From F1-120-MAGs238 sp964484185 (GTDB lineage Bacteria; Planctomycetota; Phycisphaerae; Phycisphaerales; UBA1924), in the NCBI GenBank assembly GCA_964484185.1, contig CAZAEQ010000031.1, positions 1-52,303 of the forward strand: 52,303 bases of DNA, written 5' to 3'. Made by a program: the position numbers and the translations under genes. Shown here one piece after another: positions 1-8,304 of this stretch. The notes under the pieces were generated by a model, which searched no databases, was not told where the DNA came from, and saw only the letters and a program-made list of their open reading frames with translations. Position 1 is the first letter of the stretch; each line of letters begins with the position of its first letter.

Positions 1-5
1 CACAG

Positions 6-370
6 GCCGTGGTTTCACGGGGAGCGTCGCTCGAATACACTGGCATGGCCGCGACTACGTGGCCGCAATCCGCCGTGGTTTCACGGGGAGCGTCGCTCGA
101 ATACACTCGTTGGAGGTGTCGAGTCGGGTCACATCCCGCCGTGGTTTCACGGGGAGCGTCGCTCGAATACACTGCCTTTTTCGTGGCCGCGATCATGCAA
201 TAGGCCGTGGTTTCACGGGGAGCGTCGCTCGAATACACTCTGCGCGACGAGGCAACCGTACCAGCGTCGCCGTGGTTTCACGGGGAGCGTCGCTCGAATA
301 CACTGCGGCATGCCAAGTTGATCAACACGATCTAGCCGTGGTTTCACGGGGAGCGTCGCTCGAATACACT
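6..370 (+). CRISPR. Type II-C CRISPR array, six repeats visible
   Basis: Six identical 36-bp repeats start at 6, 72, 138, 204, 269 and 335. Each begins GCCGTGGTTT and ends CGAATACACT. Spacers are 30, 30, 30, 29 and 30 bp. The first repeat lies 5 bp from the window edge, so the array probably continues to the left. The + strand is the likely crRNA strand, because the tracrRNA anti-repeat at 4964-4998 is complementary to it. The repeat ends in TACACT, which resembles a -10 box. In Neisseria and Campylobacter II-C arrays such an element lets each repeat start its own crRNA, but the matching -35 here (TTTCAC, 17 bp upstream) is weak. No degenerate terminal repeat is seen at the cas end, so none of the visible units looks decayed. 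Confidence 0.97.
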
Positions 371-381
371 AGACCTGCTCG

Positions 382-405
382 AAAACTCTATTTTTGTAGA
401 GTTTT
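382..405. terminator. Bidirectional terminator between array and cas2
   Basis: A perfect 9-bp stem (AAAACTCTA at 382-390 with TAGAGTTTT at 397-405) encloses a 6-nt loop. It is A-rich on one side and T-rich on the other, so it can end transcription from both directions. It sits 11 bp after the last repeat and 15 bp past the cas2 stop. It can therefore stop both the + strand array transcript and the minus strand cas operon. Confidence 0.6.
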
Positions 406-420
406 TGAGCCGGTTTGCTA

Positions 421-795
421 TCAAAAAAGCATGAATTGTGATGGCGGTTCTTCAATTGGACTTCGGTTTTTTCCATAATAAACCTCCATCTTTCCGAACT
501 GGCGGTCGGTCACGAGCATCAATCGAACCTGGCCATGATTGGGCACTGACTTACCGACCCGGATTCGAATGCCTTCCCCAGCTTCCTCACTCGGGCAGTG
601 ACGAGCATAGACGGAAAATTGGAGCATGGAAAACCCTTGAGAAAGAAGATATTTGCGGAATCGTGAATAATCGCGCTTCAGGGCCTTGTTTGTAGTTGGA
701 AGGTCAAACATGGCAAAGAGCCACATCCATTGGTATCCAGAAGGGGGCAGGCCATCAGTCCCCGGTTTGGCACGCTTTGGACGACTTTTTACCAT
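421..795 (-). CDS. cas2: CRISPR-associated endonuclease Cas2
   Basis: 124 aa, the usual size for type II Cas2. Cas2 dimers bridge two Cas1 dimers to form the spacer-integration complex. The N-terminal strand reads WMWLFAMFDLPT, with the conserved Asp at residue 31, and is followed by a ferredoxin-like fold pattern (RFRKYLLSQGF, then QFSVYARHC). About 20 extra residues precede the conserved core. The start codon lies inside the end of cas1 (7-bp overlap), so the two are translationally coupled and belong to the cas9-cas1-cas2 operon. It is the last gene of that operon and faces the array across a bidirectional terminator. No truncation is visible. Confidence 0.93.
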   Translation of the reverse strand: MVKSRPKRAKPGTDGLPPSGYQWMWLFAMFDLPTTNKALKRDYSRFRKYLLSQGFSMLQFSVYARHCPSEEAGEGIRIRVGKSVPNHGQVRLMLVTDRQFGKMEVYYGKNRSPIEEPPSQFMLF

Positions 796-1739
796 TGCGT
801 GAGTCCGAGCGGGTAAAAGACACGATCTCGCGGCTCAGCCTTCGATCCCGGCCTGGTATCTACTCTGGTGCCACCAAAGATCTCTGCCAACGAAAACGCG
901 GTGCGTCCGATGCACTCGCTGGTGGACCGCATTTCTGGATCGCCACGAGCGACCTGAAGGCGAAGGTCCAAGAGCTCAATCAGGCGTTGTTTGCTGGCAG
1001 GATCGAGTGGGCAATCGCGGCCGCGTTCACCTGACATTTTCGCCACTTCGCTATCGACCAAAGGGCGGTATGGCTCCATGAGATCATCTGCAAGACAGAA
1101 CGGATTTTCGCGGCCTTTGTGGTGAAGCCCTATTGAGGGGTGGAGGCCCGCAGCGCAGATAGCGCGACCGACGGCGGCGCGGACAATCGCGTATCCATAG
1201 TTAAGAAGGCGGTTCTGATCCTCGGCCTCGAAGCGTCGCCGAAACAAGGGGTCGCGAAAGAGGAGCGGCCAATAGCGTGCGGCGGCTCTGGCTTCGATGT
1301 TCATTGGATCGCCTGATTTTACAAGCGAAGCAAGCACTGGAAGGTCGCCGTTGTCGTTGTGCAAGCCTTCAAGAGCGGTAGCCTGGGCGAGAATCTTGGC
1401 GCGGACGATGTGTTGCCACAGACGTTTTTTGAGAGGGACCTTGACAGAGACTTGGGCGATCATTCGCTGAGTCTGGAGCGCGTTGTCGCGGAGAGGAAGC
1501 ATCATGCCGCTTGGGAGGAACGAACCATCGCACACCAAAATTGGTACGCCAGCCTCCATAAGGGCGTTCATTACAGGCTGGGTGATGCTGCATTGGGGGT
1601 TTGCAAGTACCACTGCGGACAGTTCAAATACGGCAACGGATACATCGGGCATTCCATCGCGTTGAACTATGAGACAGCCGTTGCGCAAGCAAAGGCGAGC
1701 GGGGTCTTTCGCGATCTCAATAAAACGATCACCGGGCAT
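789..1739 (-). CDS. cas1: CRISPR-associated endonuclease Cas1 (type II-C)
   Basis: Integrase subunit that inserts new spacers. I start it at the ATG at 1739 (316 aa), because the family begins near the motif seen here as FIEIAKDPARLCLRNGCLIV. The frame is open upstream to 1883, but that stretch lies inside cas9 and does not look like Cas1. The metal-binding residues are present: Glu about 149 in MNIEARAAARYW, His about 206/207 in SIGLHHKG and Asp about 219 in LADDLMEPYRP. The gene begins 13 bp after the cas9 stop and overlaps cas2 by 7 bp, so all three are one operon. No clear Shine-Dalgarno precedes it, so it may rely on coupling to cas9. It appears complete and active. Confidence 0.93.
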   Translation of the reverse strand: MPGDRFIEIAKDPARLCLRNGCLIVQRDGMPDVSVAVFELSAVVLANPQCSITQPVMNALMEAGVPILVCDGSFLPSGMMLPLRDNALQTQRMIAQVSVKVPLKKRLWQHIVRAKILAQATALEGLHNDNGDLPVLASLVKSGDPMNIEARAAARYWPLLFRDPLFRRRFEAEDQNRLLNYGYAIVRAAVGRAICAAGLHPSIGLHHKGRENPFCLADDLMEPYRPLVDSEVAKMSGERGRDCPLDPASKQRLIELLDLRLQVARGDPEMRSTSECIGRTAFSLAEIFGGTRVDTRPGSKAEPRDRVFYPLGLTQW

Positions 1740-1752
1740 TTGAATAGTCTGA

Positions 1753-4700
1753 TCAGCCGCCTGCGCGACGGATTTCGCCAAGGTAAGTGACTGAGACTTT
1801 TTTGGCACCGTCGCGAACAAGAGAGGAGCCAGTACGATATACGACGCCTTTTGCTTTCTTGATTTCATCCATCTTCCGAGCATCGGAATGAGAAATCATG
1901 GCAATTTGGCCTTCGGAGAGTTTTGTTACTCTGAGTAAATGCACGTCGTCATCACTCCCCTTCAATAGCACAAATTCGCCTGCGGCAAGGGTGAGACTGT
2001 TTCCACCGTGTGGGCGAGTTGGGATTGGCGAAGCATAACTTAAATCGATAAGCGGTACCGGGACATCCAACCATTTACCATCAGACTGCTTCGATATGAC
2101 TGTGTGGTGATTGCTTCCTTTTGTCGATGTGACAAACCGCTGGCTAGCGTTTTTGCCAACCCCCCACGGTTCGGCATCTACAACAAGTCGTACCTTGTGA
2201 ATCCAGTTCTTGCCGCCAGATTTGGTTGTAGTGAATGGGTGAATATTCTGATCTGCAAAGTCAGAGTATTGTTTTGCCACTCCTTTAGGCTTCAGGCCAA
2301 GTTCTTTGATTTTCGACTCCACCGCCTGTCGAATCTTGGGATCAGTAATCCTTGCCACGTCTTTTTCGCTTAATTTGAAAAGTTCCTTTCGGATTCGGCG
2401 TTCCCGGTCTGGGCCTGTCGGCCGCGAGTAGTTGCTTTCAGCGTGTAGCTTGCCCGCGAGTCGGCGATTCTGACGATGAGAAACATTGATTGCGAGTACA
2501 TGCTCCTGTGCCTGATTCACAAACTCAGGCCACGGTTCATCAACGGGCGCAAACAGGCGTTTTCCTGCTGCGCTGGCGTGCTCGGCAGCGGACTGGAGGG
2601 ATTGAACGGCCTTGGTATCCGTAAGTGCGATTACCAAAGCGTCAACAGCATGGTGCCGGTGATCTTCGCGAGTTTTCTCACCATCATCGGAGAGGATTCC
2701 GTGAAGATGCCATTCGCGGCGGAGATGTGCGGTCAGGCCGCCCGTTGTAACGAATACACGGCGATTGTGTTTGGCATCGATTTCGCCGCCGAATAACAGC
2801 CCCAGGTATGCGGAAGATGCGGCACCGATCTTGCGAGTTTCTGAGAGGTGTCGCTGTGCGAAGCCTTCAGGAATTTCTTCGGCCAAAAAGCGTTCGAGTT
2901 TGATGCGACCGGCATCGCTGCGGAAGCGTTTTACACGATCAATCATCTGCGACCATCGTTCTGAGGATCTGCTGTAGGCTTCGAATGGGGTGCGGTTTTT
3001 CTTGAAGTTGCGGTTTTCTTCGACGTAGCAGAGAGTTTTGTTCAGGTAGGAATCATCGAGTGAGCGTGAGAGAGGCCAGATATGTTCAACATCGACTTGT
3101 GGGTGGCGACCGACCACATCGTGCATGCCGAAAGCCTTGCCGGTGTACGGGCAGACCCAGCCGCACTCCTCTGCGAGAAGGACACGCTCGATATCAGCGC
3201 GGCTGATTTGAGCAATGCCGGCATCTTTGAGGACGCGGGCACGAGCGAAGTCGCGCCGTTCCTCCTGAGCACGCATTTCTTTGCCCATTCGTTCGCGGTG
3301 TTTGCGGGCACGCTTGAGATCGCGGGCAAGCTCAAGTCGAATCCACTGAGGCTTGCCGTATTTTCGTACAACGGCGTTTACGAGTTTTCGAAGTTCAGTG
3401 AGGGCCCGAGTCACTGTGGGATTACGCAGCGCTCCAAGAGCTTTTTCGACAGGAGGCAAGAGATCATGAATTTCGCCAGCCGCTTTGTGAACCTTGAATT
3501 CCTCTTTGACGGCGGTGGCGTATGGCGTGCCTTCTTCCATGCGGGTGAGAAGTACGGCTAGCGCTTCTTTGCTGTGTGCCGCGAAGCCTGGCTCTAGCAC
3601 GCAGTCACCGAGTTGGATTGCTTGTTCGGCGGAGAGTTTCCAGCGTTTGATACCACGTCCTGCAAGTGCCGCCGGCTTTTCGAAGACCAACAAATCCTGC
3701 ACCACCGCGTCGCGGTCAGCATCGGATAATGCACCCCAAACTTGCTCACCGAAAATGAGGCGACATTTCGCTTCGGTTCTGTTTCCTAGCAGTTTCTTCT
3801 CGCCGCCTTCTTCGAGATTAAACGTGCTTCCCTTTGGAAGTGCAAACCAAACCTTTGACTTGAGTTTGGCGAATGTGATGTCGCCATCATTTTGGAGCGA
3901 ATCGATAAGGCGATCGCGCTCGTCTCTTGACAGTCGGCGACGAGTGAAATCGGGTAGCCGAATTTCCAGATCATTGACGCGTTGCAACATGCGAAATCGC
4001 TGAGCAAGGCGATGACCGAGTGGGCAACGTCGCTTTCCGGGTACCAGTTCGCATTGTCCAATCAGATGGCTCGCACTTTGAAGTGGACGTTGAAAGAAGA
4101 TTGCTCGATGAAGCCTGTGTCGAGATTCGTCCGTCAATACTGTGTGGTGCTTGGCCTGCTCAGAGCAAATACGACCAAACTCTTCGAGGAACATTTCTCG
4201 CGCGGTCCACCTGCCGCGAAGTCGATCTCCGATGGAACCAGTAGGGTCGAGCGTTGAGAAGTACTGTGCAAGCGTCTTGCAATTCGCGGCTTGCATTTGC
4301 TTTTGAAGTTCGATGATAGAAGCTCTTACTTCCCCTCCTTCATCACTTTTCTTGGCGTCGGCTCCCTCGCTCTGGCTTGTTTCCGCTGCTTGTTGCTTTC
4401 GATTGCTCAAGTAGCCTCTTCGTTGCGAGAGGTGGTAGAGCGCTCTGCCGAGTTCGAACGGTTCGAGTTTTGCGGTTAGGCCTGCCGCACGAATGCGATA
4501 TGGGAGGAGCTGGCGTGTGCGATGATCGGTTGAACTGGCGGGTTCCCACTTGGCGCGAAGTTGTGCATCAAGGTCTTTGATGAGCTTGTCGCGACCTTCT
4601 GCGGTTGAGATATCGCCAGCGGGCATAAGCCCCATTTCTTGGAGCCAGCGCAAAAGTCGTTTCTTGCGGAGAACGCGGCGGCGGTACTGTTTGCGCAGTT

Positions 4701-4899
4701 GACGAGCCATTCGACGGGGTCCAGCACGCGATTCGTCGCGACCACCTTCTATATCGCCTTCGGTTCCAGCTTCAAAAATATGAACGCCGAGGCGTTCGAT
4801 GTTGATGGGTTGGTTGTCGGAATTCAGCCGAAGGACGGCCCATCCAATGGATGCCACACCTTGATCCAAACCCAAGCCGAATTTGGCTTCGTCGCTCAT
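1753..4899 (-). CDS. cas9: Compact type II-C Cas9 nuclease
   Basis: 1048 aa, the short II-C size class. RNA-guided double-strand nuclease that uses the crRNA:tracrRNA duplex. RuvC-I holds Asp12 (GLGLDQGVASIGWAV). An Arg-rich bridge helix follows (about 62-85), then the recognition lobe with GKRRCPLGHRLAQRF at about 288. RuvC-II has Glu523 (IRLELARD). HNH has CPYTGKAF, His606 in VDVEHIWPLSRS and Asn620 (YLNK). RuvC-III has His750 and Asp753 in RHHAVDALVIAL. All catalytic positions are intact. The ATG at 4899 is chosen because AGGAG (4907-4911) lies 7 nt upstream; the frame opens to 4938, but those 13 extra residues are not Cas9-like. It heads the cas9-cas1-cas2 operon and is divergent from the tracrRNA. 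No cas4 or csn2 is present, which supports II-C. Confidence 0.97.
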   Translation of the reverse strand: MSDEAKFGLGLDQGVASIGWAVLRLNSDNQPINIERLGVHIFEAGTEGDIEGGRDESRAGPRRMARQLRKQYRRRVLRKKRLLRWLQEMGLMPAGDISTAEGRDKLIKDLDAQLRAKWEPASSTDHRTRQLLPYRIRAAGLTAKLEPFELGRALYHLSQRRGYLSNRKQQAAETSQSEGADAKKSDEGGEVRASIIELQKQMQAANCKTLAQYFSTLDPTGSIGDRLRGRWTAREMFLEEFGRICSEQAKHHTVLTDESRHRLHRAIFFQRPLQSASHLIGQCELVPGKRRCPLGHRLAQRFRMLQRVNDLEIRLPDFTRRRLSRDERDRLIDSLQNDGDITFAKLKSKVWFALPKGSTFNLEEGGEKKLLGNRTEAKCRLIFGEQVWGALSDADRDAVVQDLLVFEKPAALAGRGIKRWKLSAEQAIQLGDCVLEPGFAAHSKEALAVLLTRMEEGTPYATAVKEEFKVHKAAGEIHDLLPPVEKALGALRNPTVTRALTELRKLVNAVVRKYGKPQWIRLELARDLKRARKHRERMGKEMRAQEERRDFARARVLKDAGIAQISRADIERVLLAEECGWVCPYTGKAFGMHDVVGRHPQVDVEHIWPLSRSLDDSYLNKTLCYVEENRNFKKNRTPFEAYSRSSERWSQMIDRVKRFRSDAGRIKLERFLAEEIPEGFAQRHLSETRKIGAASSAYLGLLFGGEIDAKHNRRVFVTTGGLTAHLRREWHLHGILSDDGEKTREDHRHHAVDALVIALTDTKAVQSLQSAAEHASAAGKRLFAPVDEPWPEFVNQAQEHVLAINVSHRQNRRLAGKLHAESNYSRPTGPDRERRIRKELFKLSEKDVARITDPKIRQAVESKIKELGLKPKGVAKQYSDFADQNIHPFTTTKSGGKNWIHKVRLVVDAEPWGVGKNASQRFVTSTKGSNHHTVISKQSDGKWLDVPVPLIDLSYASPIPTRPHGGNSLTLAAGEFVLLKGSDDDVHLLRVTKLSEGQIAMISHSDARKMDEIKKAKGVVYRTGSSLVRDGAKKVSVTYLGEIRRAGG

Positions 4900-4906
4900 A
4901 GACGTA

Positions 4907-4918
4907 CTCCTAATTAGG
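4907..4918 (-). promoter_or_regulatory. cas9 ribosome binding site inside a palindrome
   Basis: On the minus strand AGGAG lies 7 nt before the ATG at 4899 and decides the cas9 start. It overlaps the perfect 10-bp palindrome CCTAATTAGG (4909-4918), which could be an operator or could mask the ribosome site. The sequence is visible; the regulatory role is inference. Confidence 0.6.
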
Positions 4919-4928
4919 AAATATGCAC

Positions 4929-4957
4929 TTGACAGCATCCTTGCTGGTCGTTACATT
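4929..4957 (+). promoter_or_regulatory. Sigma-70 promoter of the tracrRNA
   Basis: TTGACA (4929-4934) is followed by exactly 17 bp and then TACATT (4952-4957). This is a consensus -35, optimal spacing and a 4-of-6 -10. The predicted start, about 7 nt downstream, falls on 4964, the first base of the anti-repeat. The promoter lies in the 64-bp gap between the divergent cas9 gene and the tracrRNA. Confidence 0.85.
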
Positions 4958-4963
4958 AGCAGC

Positions 4964-5069
4964 AGTGTATTCGAGCGACGTTCCCCCGCTATCACGGTAA
5001 AGGAATCGTCCGCCGGGCTCCGGCCGAGGCCGACCCTTAATCCCCTCCTGAAGGGGATTTCTTTTTTTT
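4964..5069 (+). ncRNA. tracrRNA for the Cas9 system
   Basis: About 106 nt. The first 17 nt are the exact reverse complement of the 3' end of the CRISPR repeat. Complementarity continues through a G:U pair and the C-run (4983-4986). An internal loop follows (6 nt here against 7 nt in the repeat), and the helix resumes at CACGGT (4993-4998), which pairs with the repeat's first six bases. The tail holds a GC-rich stretch (5010-5036) able to form the central hairpin and ends in a terminator hairpin with eight T. The antirepeat spans essentially the whole 36-nt repeat. RNase III processing and Cas9 loading follow from family knowledge. Transcription is divergent from cas9. Confidence 0.93.
5039..5069 (+). 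terminator. Intrinsic terminator of the tracrRNA
   Basis: AATCCCC (5039-5045) pairs with GGGGATT (5053-5059). The T-run at 5062-5069 follows after two bases. This is a textbook rho-independent terminator and defines the tracrRNA 3' end. Confidence 0.9.
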
Positions 5070-5308
5070 GGCTTTGCACTACTACGGGTTGCGCTTGGGG
5101 ACTCGTCCACTCGCTGCTACATTGCGTTCTTGGCGCTCCGTCACTCCGTCGCTTCCATGCGTTCGCCTTCTATCCGGGTCCTCTCATACCCATTCCCACT
5201 TTCGGCGAATGTTGCGCGATTCGGTTGAAGCGATACCCGACTGCGACCCGATAACCCCCTTATGCGGTGCATGCTTCCGAATCCGGTGGCATGGAGGAGG
5301 TTCGTCCA

Positions 5309-7783
5309 GTGTCAGAGCGCGCAACAACTAAAAGCAAAGCTGCCGGCACCCCCGCCGCCGCACTGCCAACCTTGCGCGATGTCTGGCAGATTCCAGCACT
5401 CGGCCTGGCCGCTGCCCTCCTCGTTGGCGGCGTCTTCTACGGTATCAAAAAGGCACCAAGCCCCGAGTTTGGCGGCGTGCTTGAACAAGCCAACGAAATG
5501 ATCAACAAGGGTGAGTGCGAAGCAGCAATCGACGAACTCAACCGTCGCGTTCTTCCCTACGTCGGAACAAAGGGTCTCCACGCCGAAGACCAGGCTCGCT
5601 ATCACGCCCTCCTTGGTCGCGCAGTCTTCGAAGGTCAACGCCTCCAGGGCCTCGATCGCGAAGATAACTACAAGACTGTGATCGCACAGTTTTCTGAGGC
5701 CGAAAAACTCGGCGCCAAACTCAAAGCAAGCGATGCCGCCAGATACGCCGAAAGTCTCGCCGCACTTGGCAAGGTCGACCTCGCTCTCGAACGCGCAGAT
5801 GGACTACCCGACGATGCCAGGGCCGAGCGGGTCGGCCTGTATCGCGTACTCATTTCTCGCGCATTGTCTCGTCGCGTTCCCGATTACGAACGCGCCACTG
5901 AACTCCTGATGCGCTACCTGGACGATGGCGCGCTTAAACCCAATGATCGCATCTGGGGTGTTGCTCGTCAGGCTCAGGTGCAGTTGTCTCAGGGCTATCC
6001 CGATGCGGCCATCACTCGGCTGCTTCGTGAGGTTCAGCGCGTCGGTGTGAGCGAAAGCGGAAACGCAATCGGCGAAGTCTACTTGCTGCTCGCCAAGGCG
6101 TATCTCGAAACCGATGCTGTCATCGAAGCGGAAAAACAGCTGCAGCGTGCTGCCGACCGGATCGAAGTTGGGAGTGAAGAGGCCGCCGAAGTCATCTTGT
6201 ATCAGGGAAAGCTCGCCGCATTGCGTGGCGAACTGCCCGAGGCTCGTGAGAAATTTGAAAACGTGGTCTCGCAATACGAAGATTCAGCCCATGCCGACTT
6301 TGCACTCCTGGGTCTTGCAGAAGTCGAAGCAAGCCGCGGCGAGGCCGAACGCAGCCTCGATGCATACCGCCGCCTGGTCAAGCGGCTGAGCGCAAACAAA
6401 CTCGTCAATCGCCACTCTCTCGATGGTGAAAATGTTTCTGCGAGCCTGCTCGCTCGATACTCTGAACGCAGTGATGCAAATGAAATCGAAAGTGCATTGC
6501 GATTCGCAGAGCAGGCCGAACTTCTCTACACTCGTGACGAAGTTCCGCCAACGATCTCGCTCGCGCTTGCAGAAGCTCACAAAAAACTCGCCGAAGAAAA
6601 AGTAACGGCGATGGGTTTCGATCCCCGCGCCCTCGAACTTTCCCTCGATCCGGCAACGCTCCGCGAAGTGCAGGCCCACTACCTCTCCGCTGGTGCATAC
6701 TTCAAAGAGCACCGCAACAAAGTGGTGATCACCGACATTGATTCATACGAGAAGTCACTCTGGAATGCCGCTGACTGCCTCGATCGCGCAGGCGACCAGG
6801 AATCGGCAGTCATCATGTTCAAGGAACACGTCCAGGCGTTCGCCTCAACTGGTCGCGCAGCCGAAGGAAAATTCCGCCTCGGTCGCGCTTATCAAGCCCG
6901 CGGCGAAGCCGAAGGCGCTGGCAAACTCTTCCGCGAACTCGTCGATGGTCGCAATCTTCCCGGCGAAGAAGGCGGATCAGGACCCTGGGGCGATGACAGC
7001 TTTGTGCCCCTGGCCCAGTCTCTGCTCGCCGATGCAGATCCATCCAACGACACCGAAGCTGAAGCAAATCTCCTGGCCGCAAGCAGCGGCACAGTCGGTG
7101 GCCCCGAAACCGCGACCTTCCGCGAGGCAGTCATCGAACTTGGGAACTTCTACTACAACACCGCCCAATATTCCCGCGCCATCGAGAAGTTCGAAGAGGC
7201 TGGCGAGCGTTACGCGTCTGATCCGCGCATCAGCATCGTCCGCTACAAGCTTGCTGATTCTCATCGCATGATGGCCGCCATCGAAGGCAAACGCCTCCAG
7301 CAACCACTCCCCGAAAGTGACCGCGCGGCCAGCGAAACCCGCCGCATTCAGCACCTTGACATGGCCTACAAGACTTTCGAAGTTGTGCGAGCCGCCCTTG
7401 ATGAAAAGGAAGCAAAGAAACGCACCGGTCTCGAAGAGCTCTGCCTCCGAAACGCCTGGTTCTTTATTGGCGATGCCGCCTTTGACCTGGGCCAATACGA
7501 AGAAGCAGTCGGCCACTACGAAGGAGCCCGAGAACGCTACCCGTCCGAGCCCTCAAGCCTTGTCGCTATGACCCAGATCGTGAACGCATACATTCGCCTG
7601 GGCGATTCCGCCCGCGCTGCAACTGTCAACAACCGTGCTAGAACGTTCTACAAGAGCCTGCCCGAATCAGTCTGGGATGATCCAAACCTCCCGATGACTC
7701 GCAAGGACTGGGAACGCTGGCTCGATGCAACTGATGAATTGACAAAACTGGCTTCCGCTAAGACAATCACGGGAGTCGAGTAA
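5309..7783 (+). CDS. Membrane-anchored TPR protein
   Basis: 824 aa. The start is set at the GTG at 5309 because GGAGGAGG (5293-5300) lies 8 nt upstream; an open frame runs further back to 5267 without better support. A single transmembrane segment (IPALGLAAALLVGGVFYGI, about residues 29-47) follows a short Lys/Arg/Ala-rich head. The rest is a long helical array of degenerate tetratricopeptide repeats, for example LLGLAEVEASRGEAERSLDAY and FNSYNTAQYSRAIEKFEEAG-like units. Such proteins usually scaffold complexes at the cell envelope; the partner is unknown here. It precedes the FlgN/two-component operon by 41 bp on the same strand and may be co-transcribed. The 239 bp before it hold no recognisable gene. 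Confidence 0.8.
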   Translation: MSERATTKSKAAGTPAAALPTLRDVWQIPALGLAAALLVGGVFYGIKKAPSPEFGGVLEQANEMINKGECEAAIDELNRRVLPYVGTKGLHAEDQARYHALLGRAVFEGQRLQGLDREDNYKTVIAQFSEAEKLGAKLKASDAARYAESLAALGKVDLALERADGLPDDARAERVGLYRVLISRALSRRVPDYERATELLMRYLDDGALKPNDRIWGVARQAQVQLSQGYPDAAITRLLREVQRVGVSESGNAIGEVYLLLAKAYLETDAVIEAEKQLQRAADRIEVGSEEAAEVILYQGKLAALRGELPEAREKFENVVSQYEDSAHADFALLGLAEVEASRGEAERSLDAYRRLVKRLSANKLVNRHSLDGENVSASLLARYSERSDANEIESALRFAEQAELLYTRDEVPPTISLALAEAHKKLAEEKVTAMGFDPRALELSLDPATLREVQAHYLSAGAYFKEHRNKVVITDIDSYEKSLWNAADCLDRAGDQESAVIMFKEHVQAFASTGRAAEGKFRLGRAYQARGEAEGAGKLFRELVDGRNLPGEEGGSGPWGDDSFVPLAQSLLADADPSNDTEAEANLLAASSGTVGGPETATFREAVIELGNFYYNTAQYSRAIEKFEEAGERYASDPRISIVRYKLADSHRMMAAIEGKRLQQPLPESDRAASETRRIQHLDMAYKTFEVVRAALDEKEAKKRTGLEELCLRNAWFFIGDAAFDLGQYEEAVGHYEGARERYPSEPSSLVAMTQIVNAYIRLGDSARAATVNNRARTFYKSLPESVWDDPNLPMTRKDWERWLDATDELTKLASAKTITGVE

Positions 7784-7824
7784 TACAGGAGTCCTGGCAG
7801 GATGCCGGGAAACAAAGGCCACGG

Positions 7825-8304
7825 ATGGCGAATCAAGCTCAACAACAACTCCAACCCAACCCAGCCAGCATTTTCGCTGCGCTGGCCGCCGAGCTCGATG
7901 GCCAATGCAAGTGCCTCGGCGAGCTCGATGCACTGAGCCAACGCCAAGCTTCGCTGATCGGCATGGGCGACGGCACCGATTTGCTCGCCCTCATGAGCGA
8001 ACGCCAGCAGGTCATCGACGATTTGGCACGCCTTGCGCTGCGAACCGAACCATTGCGCCGAACCTGGGATGAATTAAAGCCGCCGCCGCCCGACTCGATG
8101 AAGAATGAGATCGAACGCCGTGTCGCATCTATGACCTCGATGTTGTGCAGCGTCCGCGAACGCGATGAGGCCGATCGCCAGACCTTGAACACGCGGCGTG
8201 AAGAGATCCGTCTGGAGCTTCAACGCCTTGAGTCTTCCAAGCGTGCAGTCGGCGCCTATGGAGCCTCCGCCCCCGCAGTCGTGCGTCAGGAGCTTCAGGC
8301 ATGA
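7825..8304 (+). CDS. FlgN-like coiled-coil protein
   Basis: 159 aa, mostly helical with heptad-like Leu spacing (LGELDALSQRQASLIGMG, then LMSERQQVIDDLARLALR). Size and pattern resemble FlgN, the export chaperone for flagellar hook-filament junction proteins. The FlgN call rests on this pattern and on the downstream regulators, not on a catalytic motif. Its stop overlaps the start of the histidine kinase (ATGA at 8301-8304), so the two are translationally coupled. A short secreted-protein chaperone or another coiled-coil protein remains possible. Confidence 0.5.
   Translation: MANQAQQQLQPNPASIFAALAAELDGQCKCLGELDALSQRQASLIGMGDGTDLLALMSERQQVIDDLARLALRTEPLRRTWDELKPPPPDSMKNEIERRVASMTSMLCSVRERDEADRQTLNTRREEIRLELQRLESSKRAVGAYGASAPAVVRQELQA

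Noticed and set aside
42..334. Spacers targeting sequence within this window
   Set aside because: No visible match between the five spacers and other parts of the window by eye; a computed search is needed to be sure.
9..478. ORFs across the CRISPR array (for example 59-478)
   Set aside because: They are translations of repeats, with the same peptide recurring each unit.
1740..1883. Longer cas1 start at 1883
   Set aside because: The extra 48 residues lie inside cas9 and do not match the known Cas1 start.
4900..4938. Longer cas9 start at 4938 (13 extra residues)
   Set aside because: The extension overlaps the tracrRNA promoter and is not Cas9-like; AGGAG sits 7 nt before the ATG at 4899.
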